NCBI RefSeq assembly: GCF_013403565.1
Contig: NZ_CP058627.1
Span: forward strand, 1,736,001-1,800,000
Length of the DNA stretch: 64,000 bases
Direction of reading: 5' to 3'
From: Chitinibacter bivalviorum
GTDB lineage: Bacteria; Pseudomonadota; Gammaproteobacteria; Burkholderiales; Chitinibacteraceae
Position numbers and translations under genes: made by a program. This document shows positions 41,425 through 50,057 of this stretch, piece after piece (within the stretch, counting starts at the first letter, position 1; each line of letters starts with the position of its first letter). The notes below the pieces were generated by a model. The model saw only the letters and a program-made list of their open reading frames with translations, was not told the origin of the DNA and searched no databases.

Positions 41425-42222
41425 ATGCACACGATGATTGTTACCGACCTAGATGGCACCCTGCTCGACTCTGAACACAAAGTCGATCCATACACCGCCG
41501 AGACCTTTCAGGCGCTGGCGGCTCAAGGTATCAACATCACCATCGCGACCGGTCGCCATTTTTTGGATGTCAAAGGTATTCGCAGCGTGCTTGGTGTGCC
41601 CGCGCATCTGATTACGTCCAATGGCGCGCGCGTGCACGCACCAAATGATGACGAAATCTACGCTGAGAATATCGACCCTGCTTTGGCGCGTGCGCTATTG
41701 CAGCCTGAATTTTCAGCAGGTTCTTTGCTCAATATGTACACCGATGAGGGTTGGTTGGTTGAACGCGAATGCCCAGAGCTGGTTGGCGTGTATTACAAAG
41801 ATTCAGGCTTTGGCTATCAGGTCGTTGATCTGGCCAATCACCACGGCGCAGGCGTTGCGAAAATTTTATACATCGGCGAACACGAAGCACTGAGCGCGAT
41901 TGAAGCCAAAATTCTGGCTCAATATCGCGATCAGGTTTACATCACGTTTTCGGCGCATGATTGCCTAGAGGTGATGGCTCCGACCGTTTCCAAAGGCCAT
42001 GCGCTACAAGCGGTGCTGGCGCGCCTTGATTCGGACAAATCGCATTGCATTGCCTTTGGCGACGGGCAGAATGACATTGAAATGCTAGCCGTGGCGGGAA
42101 CGGCGTTTGTCATGGCTAACGCCAGCGACAAGCTCAAAGCCGCGCACCCTGATTTACCAGTTATCGGCAGCAATGAAAATCATGGCGTAGCGACTCAATT
42201 AAGGAGTATGTTTAAACTCTAA
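41425..42222 (+). CDS. Cof-type HAD-superfamily phosphatase
   Basis: The 265 residues carry HAD motif I VTDLDGTLLDSEHKV (Asp nucleophile at residue 8), motif II ITIATGR, a C2B-type cap domain, motif III at VSKGHALQAVL and motif IV AFGDGQNDIEML. This is the YbiV/YidA sugar-phosphate phosphatase group; the substrate cannot be assigned. TGGGAG precedes the ATG. It ends 36 bp before the glutathione peroxidase gene. Confidence 0.92.
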   Translation: MHTMIVTDLDGTLLDSEHKVDPYTAETFQALAAQGINITIATGRHFLDVKGIRSVLGVPAHLITSNGARVHAPNDDEIYAENIDPALARALLQPEFSAGSLLNMYTDEGWLVERECPELVGVYYKDSGFGYQVVDLANHHGAGVAKILYIGEHEALSAIEAKILAQYRDQVYITFSAHDCLEVMAPTVSKGHALQAVLARLDSDKSHCIAFGDGQNDIEMLAVAGTAFVMANASDKLKAAHPDLPVIGSNENHGVATQLRSMFKL

Positions 42223-42258
42223 ACCCCAATTCCAAATCACCCTGGGCGAGTTTAAATC

Positions 42259-42792
42259 ATGCGTATCAGCTTATTTTTAGGGAGTATCTTGCTCAGTGGC
42301 TTAGCTAACGCCGCTTGCAGCCCGATACTCCAGCATCAATTCAAAACACTGCAAGGCCAGCCTTTTGATCTGTGCCAGTATGCGGGTAAGCCGATTTTGG
42401 TGGTCAATACCGCGAGTAAATGCGGCTTTACCAAGCAATTTACCAAGTTGGAAAAGATGTACGCGCAGTACAAAGCGCGTGGACTGTTGGTGATTGGCTT
42501 TCCGTCGAATGATTTTAAGCAAGAGCTGGAAAGCAACGCCGAGATTGGCGAGTTTTGCAAACTCACCTACATGGTCGAGTTTCCAATGATGGAAAAATCC
42601 AGCGTCACGGGCAAAACGGCCAATCCGCTCTACCAGCAATTGATCACCGCCAGCGACACCAGCCCGAAATGGAATTTCTATAAATACCTGATCGCACCCG
42701 ATGGCAAAACGGTGACTGCGTACAGCTCGCTGACCGAGCCCGATGATAAGGAAATCATCGGTAAAATCGAGAGCTGGCTACCAAAAAAATAA
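42259..42792 (+). CDS. Glutathione peroxidase-like thiol peroxidase, exported
   Basis: The 177 residues start with a signal peptide (LFLGSILLSGLANA-ACS), so the enzyme is probably periplasmic. The GPx fold shows LVVNTASKCGFTKQFTKLE with the peroxidatic Cys (about residue 55), VIGFPSNDFKQELESNAEIGEFC and the WNFYKYLI block. Selenocysteine is not used. The Cys in GEFCKL may be a resolving residue. It reduces peroxides, probably through thioredoxin-like partners. Confidence 0.92.
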   Translation: MRISLFLGSILLSGLANAACSPILQHQFKTLQGQPFDLCQYAGKPILVVNTASKCGFTKQFTKLEKMYAQYKARGLLVIGFPSNDFKQELESNAEIGEFCKLTYMVEFPMMEKSSVTGKTANPLYQQLITASDTSPKWNFYKYLIAPDGKTVTAYSSLTEPDDKEIIGKIESWLPKK

Positions 42793-42797
42793 GCCAT

Positions 42798-42827
42798 AAA
42801 AAAAGCCCGCACATCGCGGGCTTTTTA
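42798..42827. terminator. Terminator after the glutathione peroxidase gene
   Basis: AAAAAAAGCCCGC, a short loop and GCGGGCTTTTT form a hairpin with runs on both strands. It can serve this gene and the convergent carbonic anhydrase gene. Confidence 0.9.
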
Positions 42828-42842
42828 TTCAGATCTCAATAC

Positions 42843-43493
42843 TTAAGTCGCCGAAATTGACGTCACCAAAGGACGGAAACGATTGATTTCCTGGTCAAAG
42901 TCGTACAAAGAGCCTTGCTGAATATCGAAATACCAACCAATCAGACTTAGCTTGCCCGCCTCAACGCGCTCGGCGATGAATGGAAAGCTCATTAGATTGT
43001 CGAGCGAAACAATAATCGCCGCCATTTCGCAAGCGCGAATCTGGCGCTCTTCATCTTTATGCGCCAACTCGCGTTTAACTTGCTCACGCGCTGAATCGGC
43101 AATCCGCACCCAACGACCGACAAAGTTGGCCTCAGTTTTGGATTCTGGATTTTGCATCAGCGCACGAATACCACCGCAAGCCGAATGCCCCAAGATGATG
43201 ATTTTGCTGACTTCCAGATGCACTACCGCGTATTCAATCGCCGAAGATACACCGTGAAAAGCACCATCGATTTCATACGGCGGCACCATATTGGCCACAT
43301 TGCGCACGACAAACAAATCACCGGGATCACAGTCCATCAGCAAAGCGGGGTCAACACGCGAATCGGAGCAGCCAATCAGCAGCGTCTTTGGGTTTTGCCC
43401 TTGTTTGAGCTCTTCGAATAATGTGCTGTGTTCACCAAAATATTTATGTTGGAAGCGGCGAAACCCACCGATAAATTTTTCAATGTCTTCCAT
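42843..43493 (-). CDS. can: Beta-carbonic anhydrase
   Basis: It interconverts CO2 and bicarbonate with zinc in the cytoplasm. The start is the ATG at 43493, preceded by GGGAGGGAAG; longer in-frame starts lack one. The 216 residues include the zinc and catalytic motifs CSDSRVDPALL and GHSACGGIRALM plus SAIEYAVVHLEVSKIIILGHS. Bicarbonate supply would support PEP carboxylase (4281-7037) and fatty-acid synthesis. That link is functional knowledge, not linkage. Confidence 0.95.
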   Translation of the reverse strand: MEDIEKFIGGFRRFQHKYFGEHSTLFEELKQGQNPKTLLIGCSDSRVDPALLMDCDPGDLFVVRNVANMVPPYEIDGAFHGVSSAIEYAVVHLEVSKIIILGHSACGGIRALMQNPESKTEANFVGRWVRIADSAREQVKRELAHKDEERQIRACEMAAIIVSLDNLMSFPFIAERVEAGKLSLIGWYFDIQQGSLYDFDQEINRFRPLVTSISAT

Positions 43494-43727
43494 CTTCCCT
43501 CCCTGATGATGAATTTTATTTTCGCGCAATTCTACTGGTTTTCCCGCAGTCATGCGCTAGCAATTTTGATCTGCTATCAAACACTGCTAGCCGAGCACTT
43601 GCTGCGCACAGCAAAACGCTCATGTTCAATTTTTTTGAATAGTCAATACAAGTATTTTTGCTATGAATCAATACACAAGACTTTTATTATTCAACTCACA
43701 TTCAGATTTACTGAATAAGGAAACGCA

Positions 43728-44288
43728 ATGACAAAGAAATCCCCCAGCAATTACAACGCGCTGCAAATCGGTCTGCACTGGCTGGTGGCGCTGCTGATTT
43801 TGGCGGCTTTTATTTTGGTCTGGACTTTTGACAATACGCCTCTGGCGCCAGACACCTTTAAGCTCAAACTGCAATTGATTGCTTGGCATAAATGGGCAGG
43901 CATCACGGTATTGATGCTGTTTTTTGTGCGCCTGATTTACAAGCTGATCCGCGGCACACCGGCGATTGACCCGGAGCTCAAACCGATTGAACGCAAGATG
44001 GCGGTCAGTGTCCATCACTTGCTGTATCTGCTGATGCTGGTCTTGCCCATGGTTGGCTGGATGCTCAGCTCAGCCAAAGGCTACCCAGTGATGCTGTACG
44101 GCGTATGGCAAATGCCCGACTTAGTGGCCAAAGATGAAGCGCTGGCGCATACCTTGAAAGAAATCCATGAATTACTCGCCAATGGCTTGATGGTCTTGGT
44201 CGGTTTGCATGCTGCAGGTGCATTGAAACATTACTTTATTGACAAGGATGGTACGCTGGCTCGCATGCTACCTTTCTTGAAGCGCTAA
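43728..44288 (+). CDS. Cytochrome b561
   Basis: This 186-residue inner-membrane protein has four hydrophobic helices. Its histidines are spaced as in the bacterial b561 family: ALQIGLHWLVALLILAAF, IAWHKWAGITVLMLFFVRL, MAVSVHHLLYLLMLVLPMVGW and HELLANGLMVLVGLHAAGALKHY. It would bind two b hemes and pass electrons from quinol, typically to peroxide/superoxide or periplasmic partners. Two YceI genes follow at 29- and 36-bp gaps, forming a likely operon. The 234-bp gap upstream holds the divergent promoters. Confidence 0.93.
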   Translation: MTKKSPSNYNALQIGLHWLVALLILAAFILVWTFDNTPLAPDTFKLKLQLIAWHKWAGITVLMLFFVRLIYKLIRGTPAIDPELKPIERKMAVSVHHLLYLLMLVLPMVGWMLSSAKGYPVMLYGVWQMPDLVAKDEALAHTLKEIHELLANGLMVLVGLHAAGALKHYFIDKDGTLARMLPFLKR

Positions 44289-44317
44289 TTAAAATTGCGA
44301 ATTAACTGGAGAAATCA

Positions 44318-44875
44318 ATGTTGCGTCCTTTATTACTCGCCGCCCTGCTCGCCACCTCCATCGGTGCACAAGCAGCCCAAACCTTGGTGCCGCAAAAAAG
44401 TAAACTCGGCTTTGTATTTAGCCAAATGAATACGCCGGTTGATGGCTCATTCAAAAATTACACCGCCACCATCGATTTTGACCCCGCCAAGCCGGAAGCG
44501 GCCAGCGCGCAAATCGTCATTGATTTGGCCAGCATTGATGTCGGTGGCCCTGACGGCAACGCCGAAGCCAAGAAAAAAGCTTGGTTTGACGTGGCCGCCA
44601 ATCCAAAAGGCACGTTCACCGCGACCACTGTTAAAGCGCTAGGCGGCGGCAAATTTGAAACTAAAGGCAAACTCACGATCAAAGGCATTAGCCGCGAAGT
44701 TGTCGGCCAAATGACCGCCAAACAGCAAGGCGCGGAATTGGTGCTGGAAGGCACTGTGCCGCTCTTGCGTCTGAACTACAAACTCGGCGATGGCGCTTGG
44801 GCTGATACAGGCACCGTAGCTGACGAAGTTGCAGTGAAATACAAGCTGGTATTAACCGGTAAAGCAGGTAAATAA
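44318..44875 (+). CDS. YceI family periplasmic protein (first copy)
   Basis: The 185 residues start with a signal peptide (RPLLLAALLATSIGAQA). They continue as the lipocalin-like YceI barrel: LVPQKSKLGFVFSQMNTPVDGSF, an ASAQIVIDLASIDVG-type strand, KKAWFDVAANPKGTFTATTVK and TIKGISREVVGQM. YceI proteins bind long isoprenoid lipids such as quinones. Adjacency to cytochrome b561 suggests a quinone-linked redox or lipid-handling job. GGAGAAATCA precedes the ATG. Confidence 0.92.
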   Translation: MLRPLLLAALLATSIGAQAAQTLVPQKSKLGFVFSQMNTPVDGSFKNYTATIDFDPAKPEAASAQIVIDLASIDVGGPDGNAEAKKKAWFDVAANPKGTFTATTVKALGGGKFETKGKLTIKGISREVVGQMTAKQQGAELVLEGTVPLLRLNYKLGDGAWADTGTVADEVAVKYKLVLTGKAGK

Positions 44876-44911
44876 AGAAGTCTACGACCATACCCACTAG
44901 GAGTACACATA

Positions 44912-45475
44912 ATGAAGAAACTGATTCTCGCCTCTATCCTGTCTGCGGCCACTTTGACTGCTGTTGCAGCCCCAGAAACCTACAACGTTGATCCATCGCA
45001 TACGTTTGCTAGCTTTGAAATCAACCACTTGGGTTATTCAACCCAGCGCGGCGCTTTCCAAAAAACCGCCGGCACGATCACGCTCGATAGCGAGAAAAAA
45101 ACTGGCAGCGCCGACATCACCATCGACACGGCTAGCCTGAACACTGGCTGGGAAGCGCGCGACAAACACTTGAAAAGCGAAGATTTTTTCAATGTAGCTA
45201 AATTCCCAAGCATCACGTTCAAAGGCAAAACTTTCAAATTTGACGGTGACAAATTGGCTAGCGTCAGCGGCGATTTCACCTTGCTCGGCGTGACCAAGCC
45301 TTTGACTTTGAACGTCGTCAATTTCAAATGCGCACCACACCCAATGAGCAAAAAACCAGCTTGCGGCGCGGATGCGGTGGCCACGATCAAACGTAGCGAT
45401 TTCGGCATGGCAGCGTATGTACCAGCAGTCAGCGACGAAGTGACTTTGCGCATTCAGGTTGAAGCCAGCAAATAA
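44912..45475 (+). CDS. YceI family periplasmic protein (second copy)
   Basis: The 187 residues have a signal peptide (KKLILASILSAATLTAVA). The classical YceI sequence follows: YNVDPSHTFASFEINHLGYSTQRGAF, LNTGWEARDKHLKSEDFFNVAKFPSITFKG and FTLLGVTKPLTLNVVNFKC. Two cysteines (FKCAPHP, KPACGAD) may pair. It is closer to the E. coli YceI type than the upstream copy, so the two probably arose separately or diverged long ago. ACTAGGAGTAC precedes the ATG. Confidence 0.94.
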   Translation: MKKLILASILSAATLTAVAAPETYNVDPSHTFASFEINHLGYSTQRGAFQKTAGTITLDSEKKTGSADITIDTASLNTGWEARDKHLKSEDFFNVAKFPSITFKGKTFKFDGDKLASVSGDFTLLGVTKPLTLNVVNFKCAPHPMSKKPACGADAVATIKRSDFGMAAYVPAVSDEVTLRIQVEASK

Positions 45476-45492
45476 GCCGTTTTTTCACGCCC

Positions 45493-45524
45493 AAGCCCTT
45501 TGCGCCCCAAGTGCAAAGGGCTTT
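45493..45524 (+). terminator. Terminator of the b561-YceI operon
   Basis: AAGCCCTTTGC, a loop and GCAAAGGGCTTTT form a hairpin with a short T-run, 20 bp after the stop. Confidence 0.85.
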
Positions 45525-45580
45525 TGTCATTGTTGCGCGGGCAAGACCTGCGCTTTCTGCGCCCCACATGCGCGTCAATC

Positions 45581-45608
45581 TTGCAGCGCGCGCTTTCCGC
45601 AGTAAAAT
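45581..45608 (+). promoter_or_regulatory. Putative sigma-70 promoter of the YqhA-like gene
   Basis: TTGCAG and TAAAAT are separated by 16 bp. The -10 ends 32 bp before the ATG. Both hexamers are close to consensus. Confidence 0.5.
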
Positions 45609-45640
45609 ACGGCACCGCCCAAATTAACTAGGTTTACCTT

Positions 45641-46174
45641 ATGGAATTTCAACCATCTCCTGATCGCCCCACGCCGTTGCTGGGCAAAATCATCTTCGCC
45701 AGCCGCTGGCTACAATTACCGATTTACCTTGGCCTGATCGTGGTACAAGGCGTGTACGCGTATAAGTTTCTGGCTGCGCTGTACAATATGATGAGCAATC
45801 TGACGACGCTATCCGAAACGCAAATCATGCTGGCGGTGCTGGGCTTGATCGACGTGGTGATGATTGCCAATCTGCTGCTGATGGTGACGGTGGGTGGCTA
45901 TGAGACCTTCGTGTCGCGCCTGCGCATTGACCGCCACCCTGACCAGCCCGAATGGCTCGATCATGTGAACGCGACGGTATTGAAAGTGAAGCTGTCGATG
46001 GCGATTATCAGTATCTCGTCGATCCACCTTTTGCAAACCTTTATCAACGCCGCGCAAATGGCCGAAGCCACGATGAAATGGCAAGTGATCATCCACCTCG
46101 CCTTCCTCGTTTCGGCAGCCTCGCTGGCTTATACCGATAAGCTATTGCATTCGGTATCGCAGCCACAGCACTAA
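45641..46174 (+). CDS. YqhA/UPF0114 family membrane protein
   Basis: The 177 residues carry four membrane segments. They also show the family blocks [56 protein letters not shown] and [22 protein letters not shown]. Function is unknown for the family. It is monocistronic with its own promoter and is followed by a GGTAT-family palindrome. Confidence 0.9.
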   Translation: MEFQPSPDRPTPLLGKIIFASRWLQLPIYLGLIVVQGVYAYKFLAALYNMMSNLTTLSETQIMLAVLGLIDVVMIANLLLMVTVGGYETFVSRLRIDRHPDQPEWLDHVNATVLKVKLSMAIISISSIHLLQTFINAAQMAEATMKWQVIIHLAFLVSAASLAYTDKLLHSVSQPQH

Positions 46175-46186
46175 TACCCCCGCATA

Positions 46187-46231
46187 GTATTGCCATGAAA
46201 TCAAAATATTAATTTATATTCATGGCAATAC
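46187..46231. repeat. Intergenic palindrome of the GGTAT/ATACC family, copy 5
   Basis: Perfect 13-bp arms GTATTGCCATGAA and TTCATGGCAATAC surround a 19-bp A/T-rich centre. This is the best-preserved copy in the window. It lies between two convergent genes. Confidence 0.8.
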
Positions 46232-46280
46232 CTGCAGGATTCAATCGCCACAAGTAATAGGCAGCAGCAAAGCGATTATC

Positions 46281-47186
46281 TTATTGCAGCCAATCCTGAA
46301 TCGCCGTCGATTGACTGAGCGCCTCCACCCACCACTTCATCGCATGCCCTGCCCCTTGGCTGCGCCAAGCATTGCAGAGCCGCGCTTGCGGGTTCACTTC
46401 CGAGACGGTTTTGACGATCAATTCACCACGATCAAGGTAAGGCTGGGCCCACGCCAGCGGCAAATAGCCGCAGCCCAGCCCCGCCACTTGTGCGGCGACT
46501 TTTTGCGGCATATCGGGCACACGCAACACATCCTGACCCGAGAGAATATTGTAGGAATACGTCGGCATTTGCCGCGCAGTATCGGGGATCACCACTGCGC
46601 GATGCTGCGTGATGGTTTGCGGCGACAGTGGCTCGGGCTGACTAGCAAGCGGATGATGTGGCGCGATGGCAAATACACTTTGAAACCCGCCCAAAACCTG
46701 CGTTGAATAGCCACCACCCGCAGGGCCTTGCGCGATGGCACCCACGACAATATCGGCGCGGCGCTCCAGCAGCGCCTCCCAAGTACCGCCCAGCGACTCG
46801 TGCAAAAACCGAATCCGCGTGCCTGAGCCCAATTCATCAAATTGTTTGAGCAAGGGAAACATCAGCGCGAGCGGAATAATCGTATCGACCGCGATCGTCA
46901 GCTCGGTTTCCCAGCCGGTCGCCACGCGCTTGATACGGCATTCGAGTTCATTGGCGGCGCGCAGCAAGTGGCGGCCTTCGTTGAGCAATTCCAGCCCCGC
47001 CTCGGTCAACGTCGCGCGATGGCCGCTGCGATCAAAGATCGCCACGCCAATATCGTCTTCGAGCTTGCGCACCATATAGGTGACGGCCGAAGGCACGCGA
47101 TGGACTTCTTCGGCGGCAGCAGCAAAGCTGCCACGGCGTGCGATCGCATCCAAGATTTCCAAGGCTTCCAGACTTAATCGCAACAT
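46281..47186 (-). CDS. LysR-type transcriptional regulator
   Basis: I start at the ATG at 47186 (LRLSLEALEILDAIARRGSFAAAAEE), which places the winged HTH correctly; 31 more residues upstream are unlikely. The 301 residues comprise the HTH (SAVTYMVRKLEDDIGVAIFDRSGHRATLTEAG) and a periplasmic-binding-like co-inducer domain. It is divergent from the pirin gene. A perfect palindrome of LysR-box type (47230-47249) lies between the two starts, so it probably controls pirin and itself. The inducer is unknown. Confidence 0.93.
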   Translation of the reverse strand: MLRLSLEALEILDAIARRGSFAAAAEEVHRVPSAVTYMVRKLEDDIGVAIFDRSGHRATLTEAGLELLNEGRHLLRAANELECRIKRVATGWETELTIAVDTIIPLALMFPLLKQFDELGSGTRIRFLHESLGGTWEALLERRADIVVGAIAQGPAGGGYSTQVLGGFQSVFAIAPHHPLASQPEPLSPQTITQHRAVVIPDTARQMPTYSYNILSGQDVLRVPDMPQKVAAQVAGLGCGYLPLAWAQPYLDRGELIVKTVSEVNPQARLCNAWRSQGAGHAMKWWVEALSQSTAIQDWLQ

Positions 47187-47229
47187 GCCGCACCTATATC
47201 GAAATTTTTGAACGAATTCAGCGAATATT

Positions 47230-47249
47230 TTTGCTATCAACATAGCAAA
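47230..47249. promoter_or_regulatory. Palindromic operator between the LysR and pirin genes
   Basis: TTTGCTATCAACATAGCAAA has perfect 8-bp arms and fits the T-N11-A rule of LysR sites. It sits 44 bp from the regulator start and 51 bp from the pirin start. Confidence 0.65.
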
Positions 47250-47299
47250 CTGCCGCTTATTATGGCACGAATCATTCAAATATCCCGAAGGAGCACAGC

Positions 47300-47998
47300 A
47301 TGATCACCCTACGCAAAAGCGACGAACGCGGCCACGCGAACCACGGCTGGCTCGATTCCAACTTTAGCTTTTCATTTGCCGAATATTACGATCCTGCGCA
47401 TATGCATTTTGGCGCGCTGCGCGTCATTAACGACGACCGCATCGCGGCAGGTATGGGCTTTGGCATGCATCCGCATCAGGATATGGAAATCATCACCTAT
47501 GTGCTGTCGGGCGCGATTGAACACCGCGATAGCATGGGTAATGGCTCGATTATTCGCCCCGGCAATGTGCAACGCATGAGCGCGGGCACTGGCGTGCGCC
47601 ATAGCGAATTTAACCCCAGCAGCAGCGAAGAAACGCATTTGCTGCAAATCTGGATCATGCCCAATCAAAAAGGCATTCCACCTTCGTACGAAGAGAAAAT
47701 CTTTGCCGAAGCCGAAAAGCGCGGGCAATTGCGACTGGTCGCCAGCCCGAACGCCGAACAAGGCTCGGTGCTGATTCATCAAGATGTACGGCTGTATGTC
47801 GGTCTTTTTGACGGCGACGAGGCGCTAGAGCAAGCGATTCAGATGGGGCGCAAATTGTATGTGCACATTGCCCGTGGTCAGGTCGAAGTCAATGGCATTG
47901 CGCTCAAAGCCGGTGATGCCGCCATGCTGACGCAAGAAAGCAAGCTGGCCCTGAAAAACGGCCAAGCAGCCGAAGTACTGGTTTTTGATTTGTTTTAA
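47300..47998 (+). CDS. Pirin family protein (YhaK-like bicupin)
   Basis: The 232 residues begin with the pirin signature ITLRKSDERGHANHGWLDSNFSFSFAEYY. The metal site is FGMHPHQDMEIITYVLSGAIEHRDSMGN, followed by PGNVQRMSAGTGVRHSEFNPS. These give the His/His/Glu-type iron site of the N-terminal cupin. Some pirins have quercetinase activity or act as redox sensors. CCGAAGGAGC precedes the ATG. It is adjacent to and divergent from a LysR regulator, a recurrent pairing. Confidence 0.93.
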   Translation: MITLRKSDERGHANHGWLDSNFSFSFAEYYDPAHMHFGALRVINDDRIAAGMGFGMHPHQDMEIITYVLSGAIEHRDSMGNGSIIRPGNVQRMSAGTGVRHSEFNPSSSEETHLLQIWIMPNQKGIPPSYEEKIFAEAEKRGQLRLVASPNAEQGSVLIHQDVRLYVGLFDGDEALEQAIQMGRKLYVHIARGQVEVNGIALKAGDAAMLTQESKLALKNGQAAEVLVFDLF

Positions 47999-48151
47999 AT
48001 GCAGCTGCAAAATGGACTCGGGCCATTTTGAGCATGTGTAAATCCAGCGTTTTATGCAGATAGAGCGCTGGATTTCCTCATATACCCACATTATGTATAT
48101 GCCAAAAATCAATACCCAAAAATTACTTCAGCCATATACCCTCAATTAAAT
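47999..48151. other. Gap after pirin: terminator-like hairpins and degenerate palindromes
   Basis: Two hairpins, AAAATGG/CCATTTT (48009-48029) and AAATCCAGCG/CGCTGGATTT (48040-48075), probably terminate pirin transcription. The 48079-48142 stretch carries three ATACCC half-sites of the GGTAT/ATACC family in degenerate form. There is no gene. Confidence 0.6.
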
Positions 48152-48346
48152 GAGCATGTTCAGATAAAGTGTTGATAACAAGAATCGTAGGGTGGGTTAG
48201 CCCCTTAGGGCGTAAGCCACCGTGACGCGACATAAAGAAAAGCAGCGTAACGGTGGGTTACGGCTTAGCCTAACCCACCCTACGAATATCGTTTTTCGTA
48301 GTCAAACCAAGTTCTGTTCATATCAACACACAATCTGAACATGCCC
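48152..48346. mobile_element. MITE, long copy (195 bp)
   Basis: It starts GAGCATGTTCAGATAAAGTG and ends CAATCTGAACATGCCC, making terminal inverted repeats. Reverse-complemented, it matches the 36046-36208 element almost throughout. It has an extra 32-bp segment that completes the inner palindrome of GTAGGGTGGGTTAG and CTAACCCACCCTAC. The flanks AATTAAAT and AATTTAAT form an 8-bp duplication with one mismatch. It carries no ORF of its own. Confidence 0.85.
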
Positions 48347-48475
48347 AATTTAATTAGTACAGCCTTGTGAGCCAACTCACGAAAGCGCGTTTTGGACAAA
48401 TCCAAAGCGGCTTTCGGACAATGCCATCTACATACTTCCACCGTACAATCGTTTCCATAACAAGGAGACAGATTG

Positions 48476-49564
48476 ATGCACAAATTAATTCTCGCCACGG
48501 CCATCGCCGCCAGCGCATTTGCCTACTCAGCCGCCCATCCTGCCGAGCCCGCATCACCCACCGTACTGGCCTCGGGGCGCTGGGCGCAATCGGCGGAGCG
48601 CCCCAATCAATTTCAAGCCACTTGGCCAGGCGTTTCGCTGGCCGCCAACTTTAGCGGCAGCGCTGTCGGCGTAGTGCTCAATGATGAACGCAGCTATTAC
48701 GCGGTTGAAATTGACGGCAAAGCCGTGCAGCAAATTGCGCCAGCCAGCGGCAAACGCACCATTTGGGTCAAAAACCTGACCCCGGGCGAGCATAAAGTCG
48801 AGCTAATCCGACGCAATGAAACGCCCGACTACGTTGGCACTGTGTATGGCTTTACGCTCGACGGTACGAACAGCAAATGGCTAGCCGCCCCCGCCACGCC
48901 CAAACGCAAAATCGAATTTATCGGCGACTCATTCACTGCCGCGCTGGCCGATTTATCGACCAAACGCGAATGCAATGATGCCGAAATCAGCGCCAGCACC
49001 GACATCAGCCAAGGCTTTGCGATCAAAGTTGCCCGCGAGCTGGGCGCGCAATGGCAAACCAACGCCATGTCCGGCATGGGGCTGATCCGCAACTGGAACG
49101 GCAACCTGCCTGACCGCGATTTCCGCACCTTTTACGCGCGCCAATTGCAAACCGACGCAGGCAGCAAGCCCGATTTTGCCAACTGGCAACCGCAGCTGGT
49201 CGTGATTGGGCTTGGTATCAATGACTTTTCCACGCAGGTGAACGCAGGCGAAAAACGCAACGCCGAACAACGCGCCACCGATTTTCAGGCAGCCTATCGC
49301 CAGCTGATCAAAGAGATCAATGGCCGCTACAAACAGCCGCACATCATCGTCACCGCGATGAAGCTGTGGCCAGATGATCAACAGCGCCCCAATGTCCGCG
49401 CCGTCGTCGAATCCGAGCGAGCGGCAGGCAACACCCGCATCCACTACCTCAGCCTTGATCCGATGCAACTGACTGGCTGCCAATGGCACCCCAATCTAGA
49501 AGATCACAATCTCGTCGCCAGCCAGTTAAAGGCCGAAATTAACGATTTGAAATTGGCTTGGTAA
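48476..49564 (+). CDS. SGNH/GDSL esterase with N-terminal CE2-like domain
   Basis: From the ATG at 48476 (AAGGAGACAG upstream) the product has 362 residues with a signal peptide (KLILATAIAASAFAYSAA). A jelly-roll domain (about 28-135; GRWAQSAERPNQFQATWPGVSLAANF) precedes the SGNH hydrolase. The hydrolase has IEFIGDSFT (Ser152), the Gly/Asn block LVVIGLGINDFST and a C-terminal GCQWHPNLEDHNLVA with the catalytic His. This two-domain layout is that of carbohydrate esterase family 2 acetyl-xylan/glucomannan deacetylases. In this chitin degrader it may remove acetyl groups from polysaccharides outside the cytoplasm. Confidence 0.87.
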   Translation: MHKLILATAIAASAFAYSAAHPAEPASPTVLASGRWAQSAERPNQFQATWPGVSLAANFSGSAVGVVLNDERSYYAVEIDGKAVQQIAPASGKRTIWVKNLTPGEHKVELIRRNETPDYVGTVYGFTLDGTNSKWLAAPATPKRKIEFIGDSFTAALADLSTKRECNDAEISASTDISQGFAIKVARELGAQWQTNAMSGMGLIRNWNGNLPDRDFRTFYARQLQTDAGSKPDFANWQPQLVVIGLGINDFSTQVNAGEKRNAEQRATDFQAAYRQLIKEINGRYKQPHIIVTAMKLWPDDQQRPNVRAVVESERAAGNTRIHYLSLDPMQLTGCQWHPNLEDHNLVASQLKAEINDLKLAW

Positions 49565-50057
49565 GGAAAAAGCTCAGCCATCGCCAACAATGATTGAGCC
49601 ATTAATTTCATAAAGGGTATATACCCAAAGGTATTATTTTTATTAACCTCTAAAGACATACCTAAAGAAGATCTAATTCTAAGCCCCACTCATGGGATGT
49701 ACTTCTCACCTTGTTACTGAAACAAGACAAGTACTTGGACTACTGAGACCGAGATTGCGGACTAGAGGTAAACTGGGTGAGTAGCGCTGGTCGACCTCAA
49801 CCGGCCTTTCAGCCTCACGCAACAATAAATATTCAACTGACGGCCCCAAATCCGAGAGTCGCCGCATCGACAATTCGTGTTACTCGGCCAAAGCGGGCGA
49901 TATTACAGGGTTCATAGGAATTGATTTATAAGTTACATTCAAATTAGTTTGAATTGTTGTGACTATCCGAGGGGTGTAGCAAGTCTATAAGCAGCATAAG
50001 GGAAAGTTATTGAGCTCTTCTCAAACGGAATTAACAAATCAACTTTCGAGAGAAATT
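49565..50057. other. 493-bp region upstream of the orphan gene
   Basis: It holds a GGGTATATACCC palindrome (49615-49626) followed by GGTATT...CATACC (to 49663). It also contains a TTCAAATTAGTTTGAA palindrome (49939-49954) that could be an operator for the downstream gene. I found no ORF with good coding character. It reads as accessory DNA, unlike the tightly packed genes on either side. Confidence 0.4.
49615..49663. repeat. Intergenic palindrome of the GGTAT/ATACC family, copy 6 (atypical)
   Basis: GGGTATATACCC is immediately followed by AGGTATTATTTTTATTAACC and ends at CATACCT. The ends match the family, but the interior pairing is poor. Confidence 0.45.
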
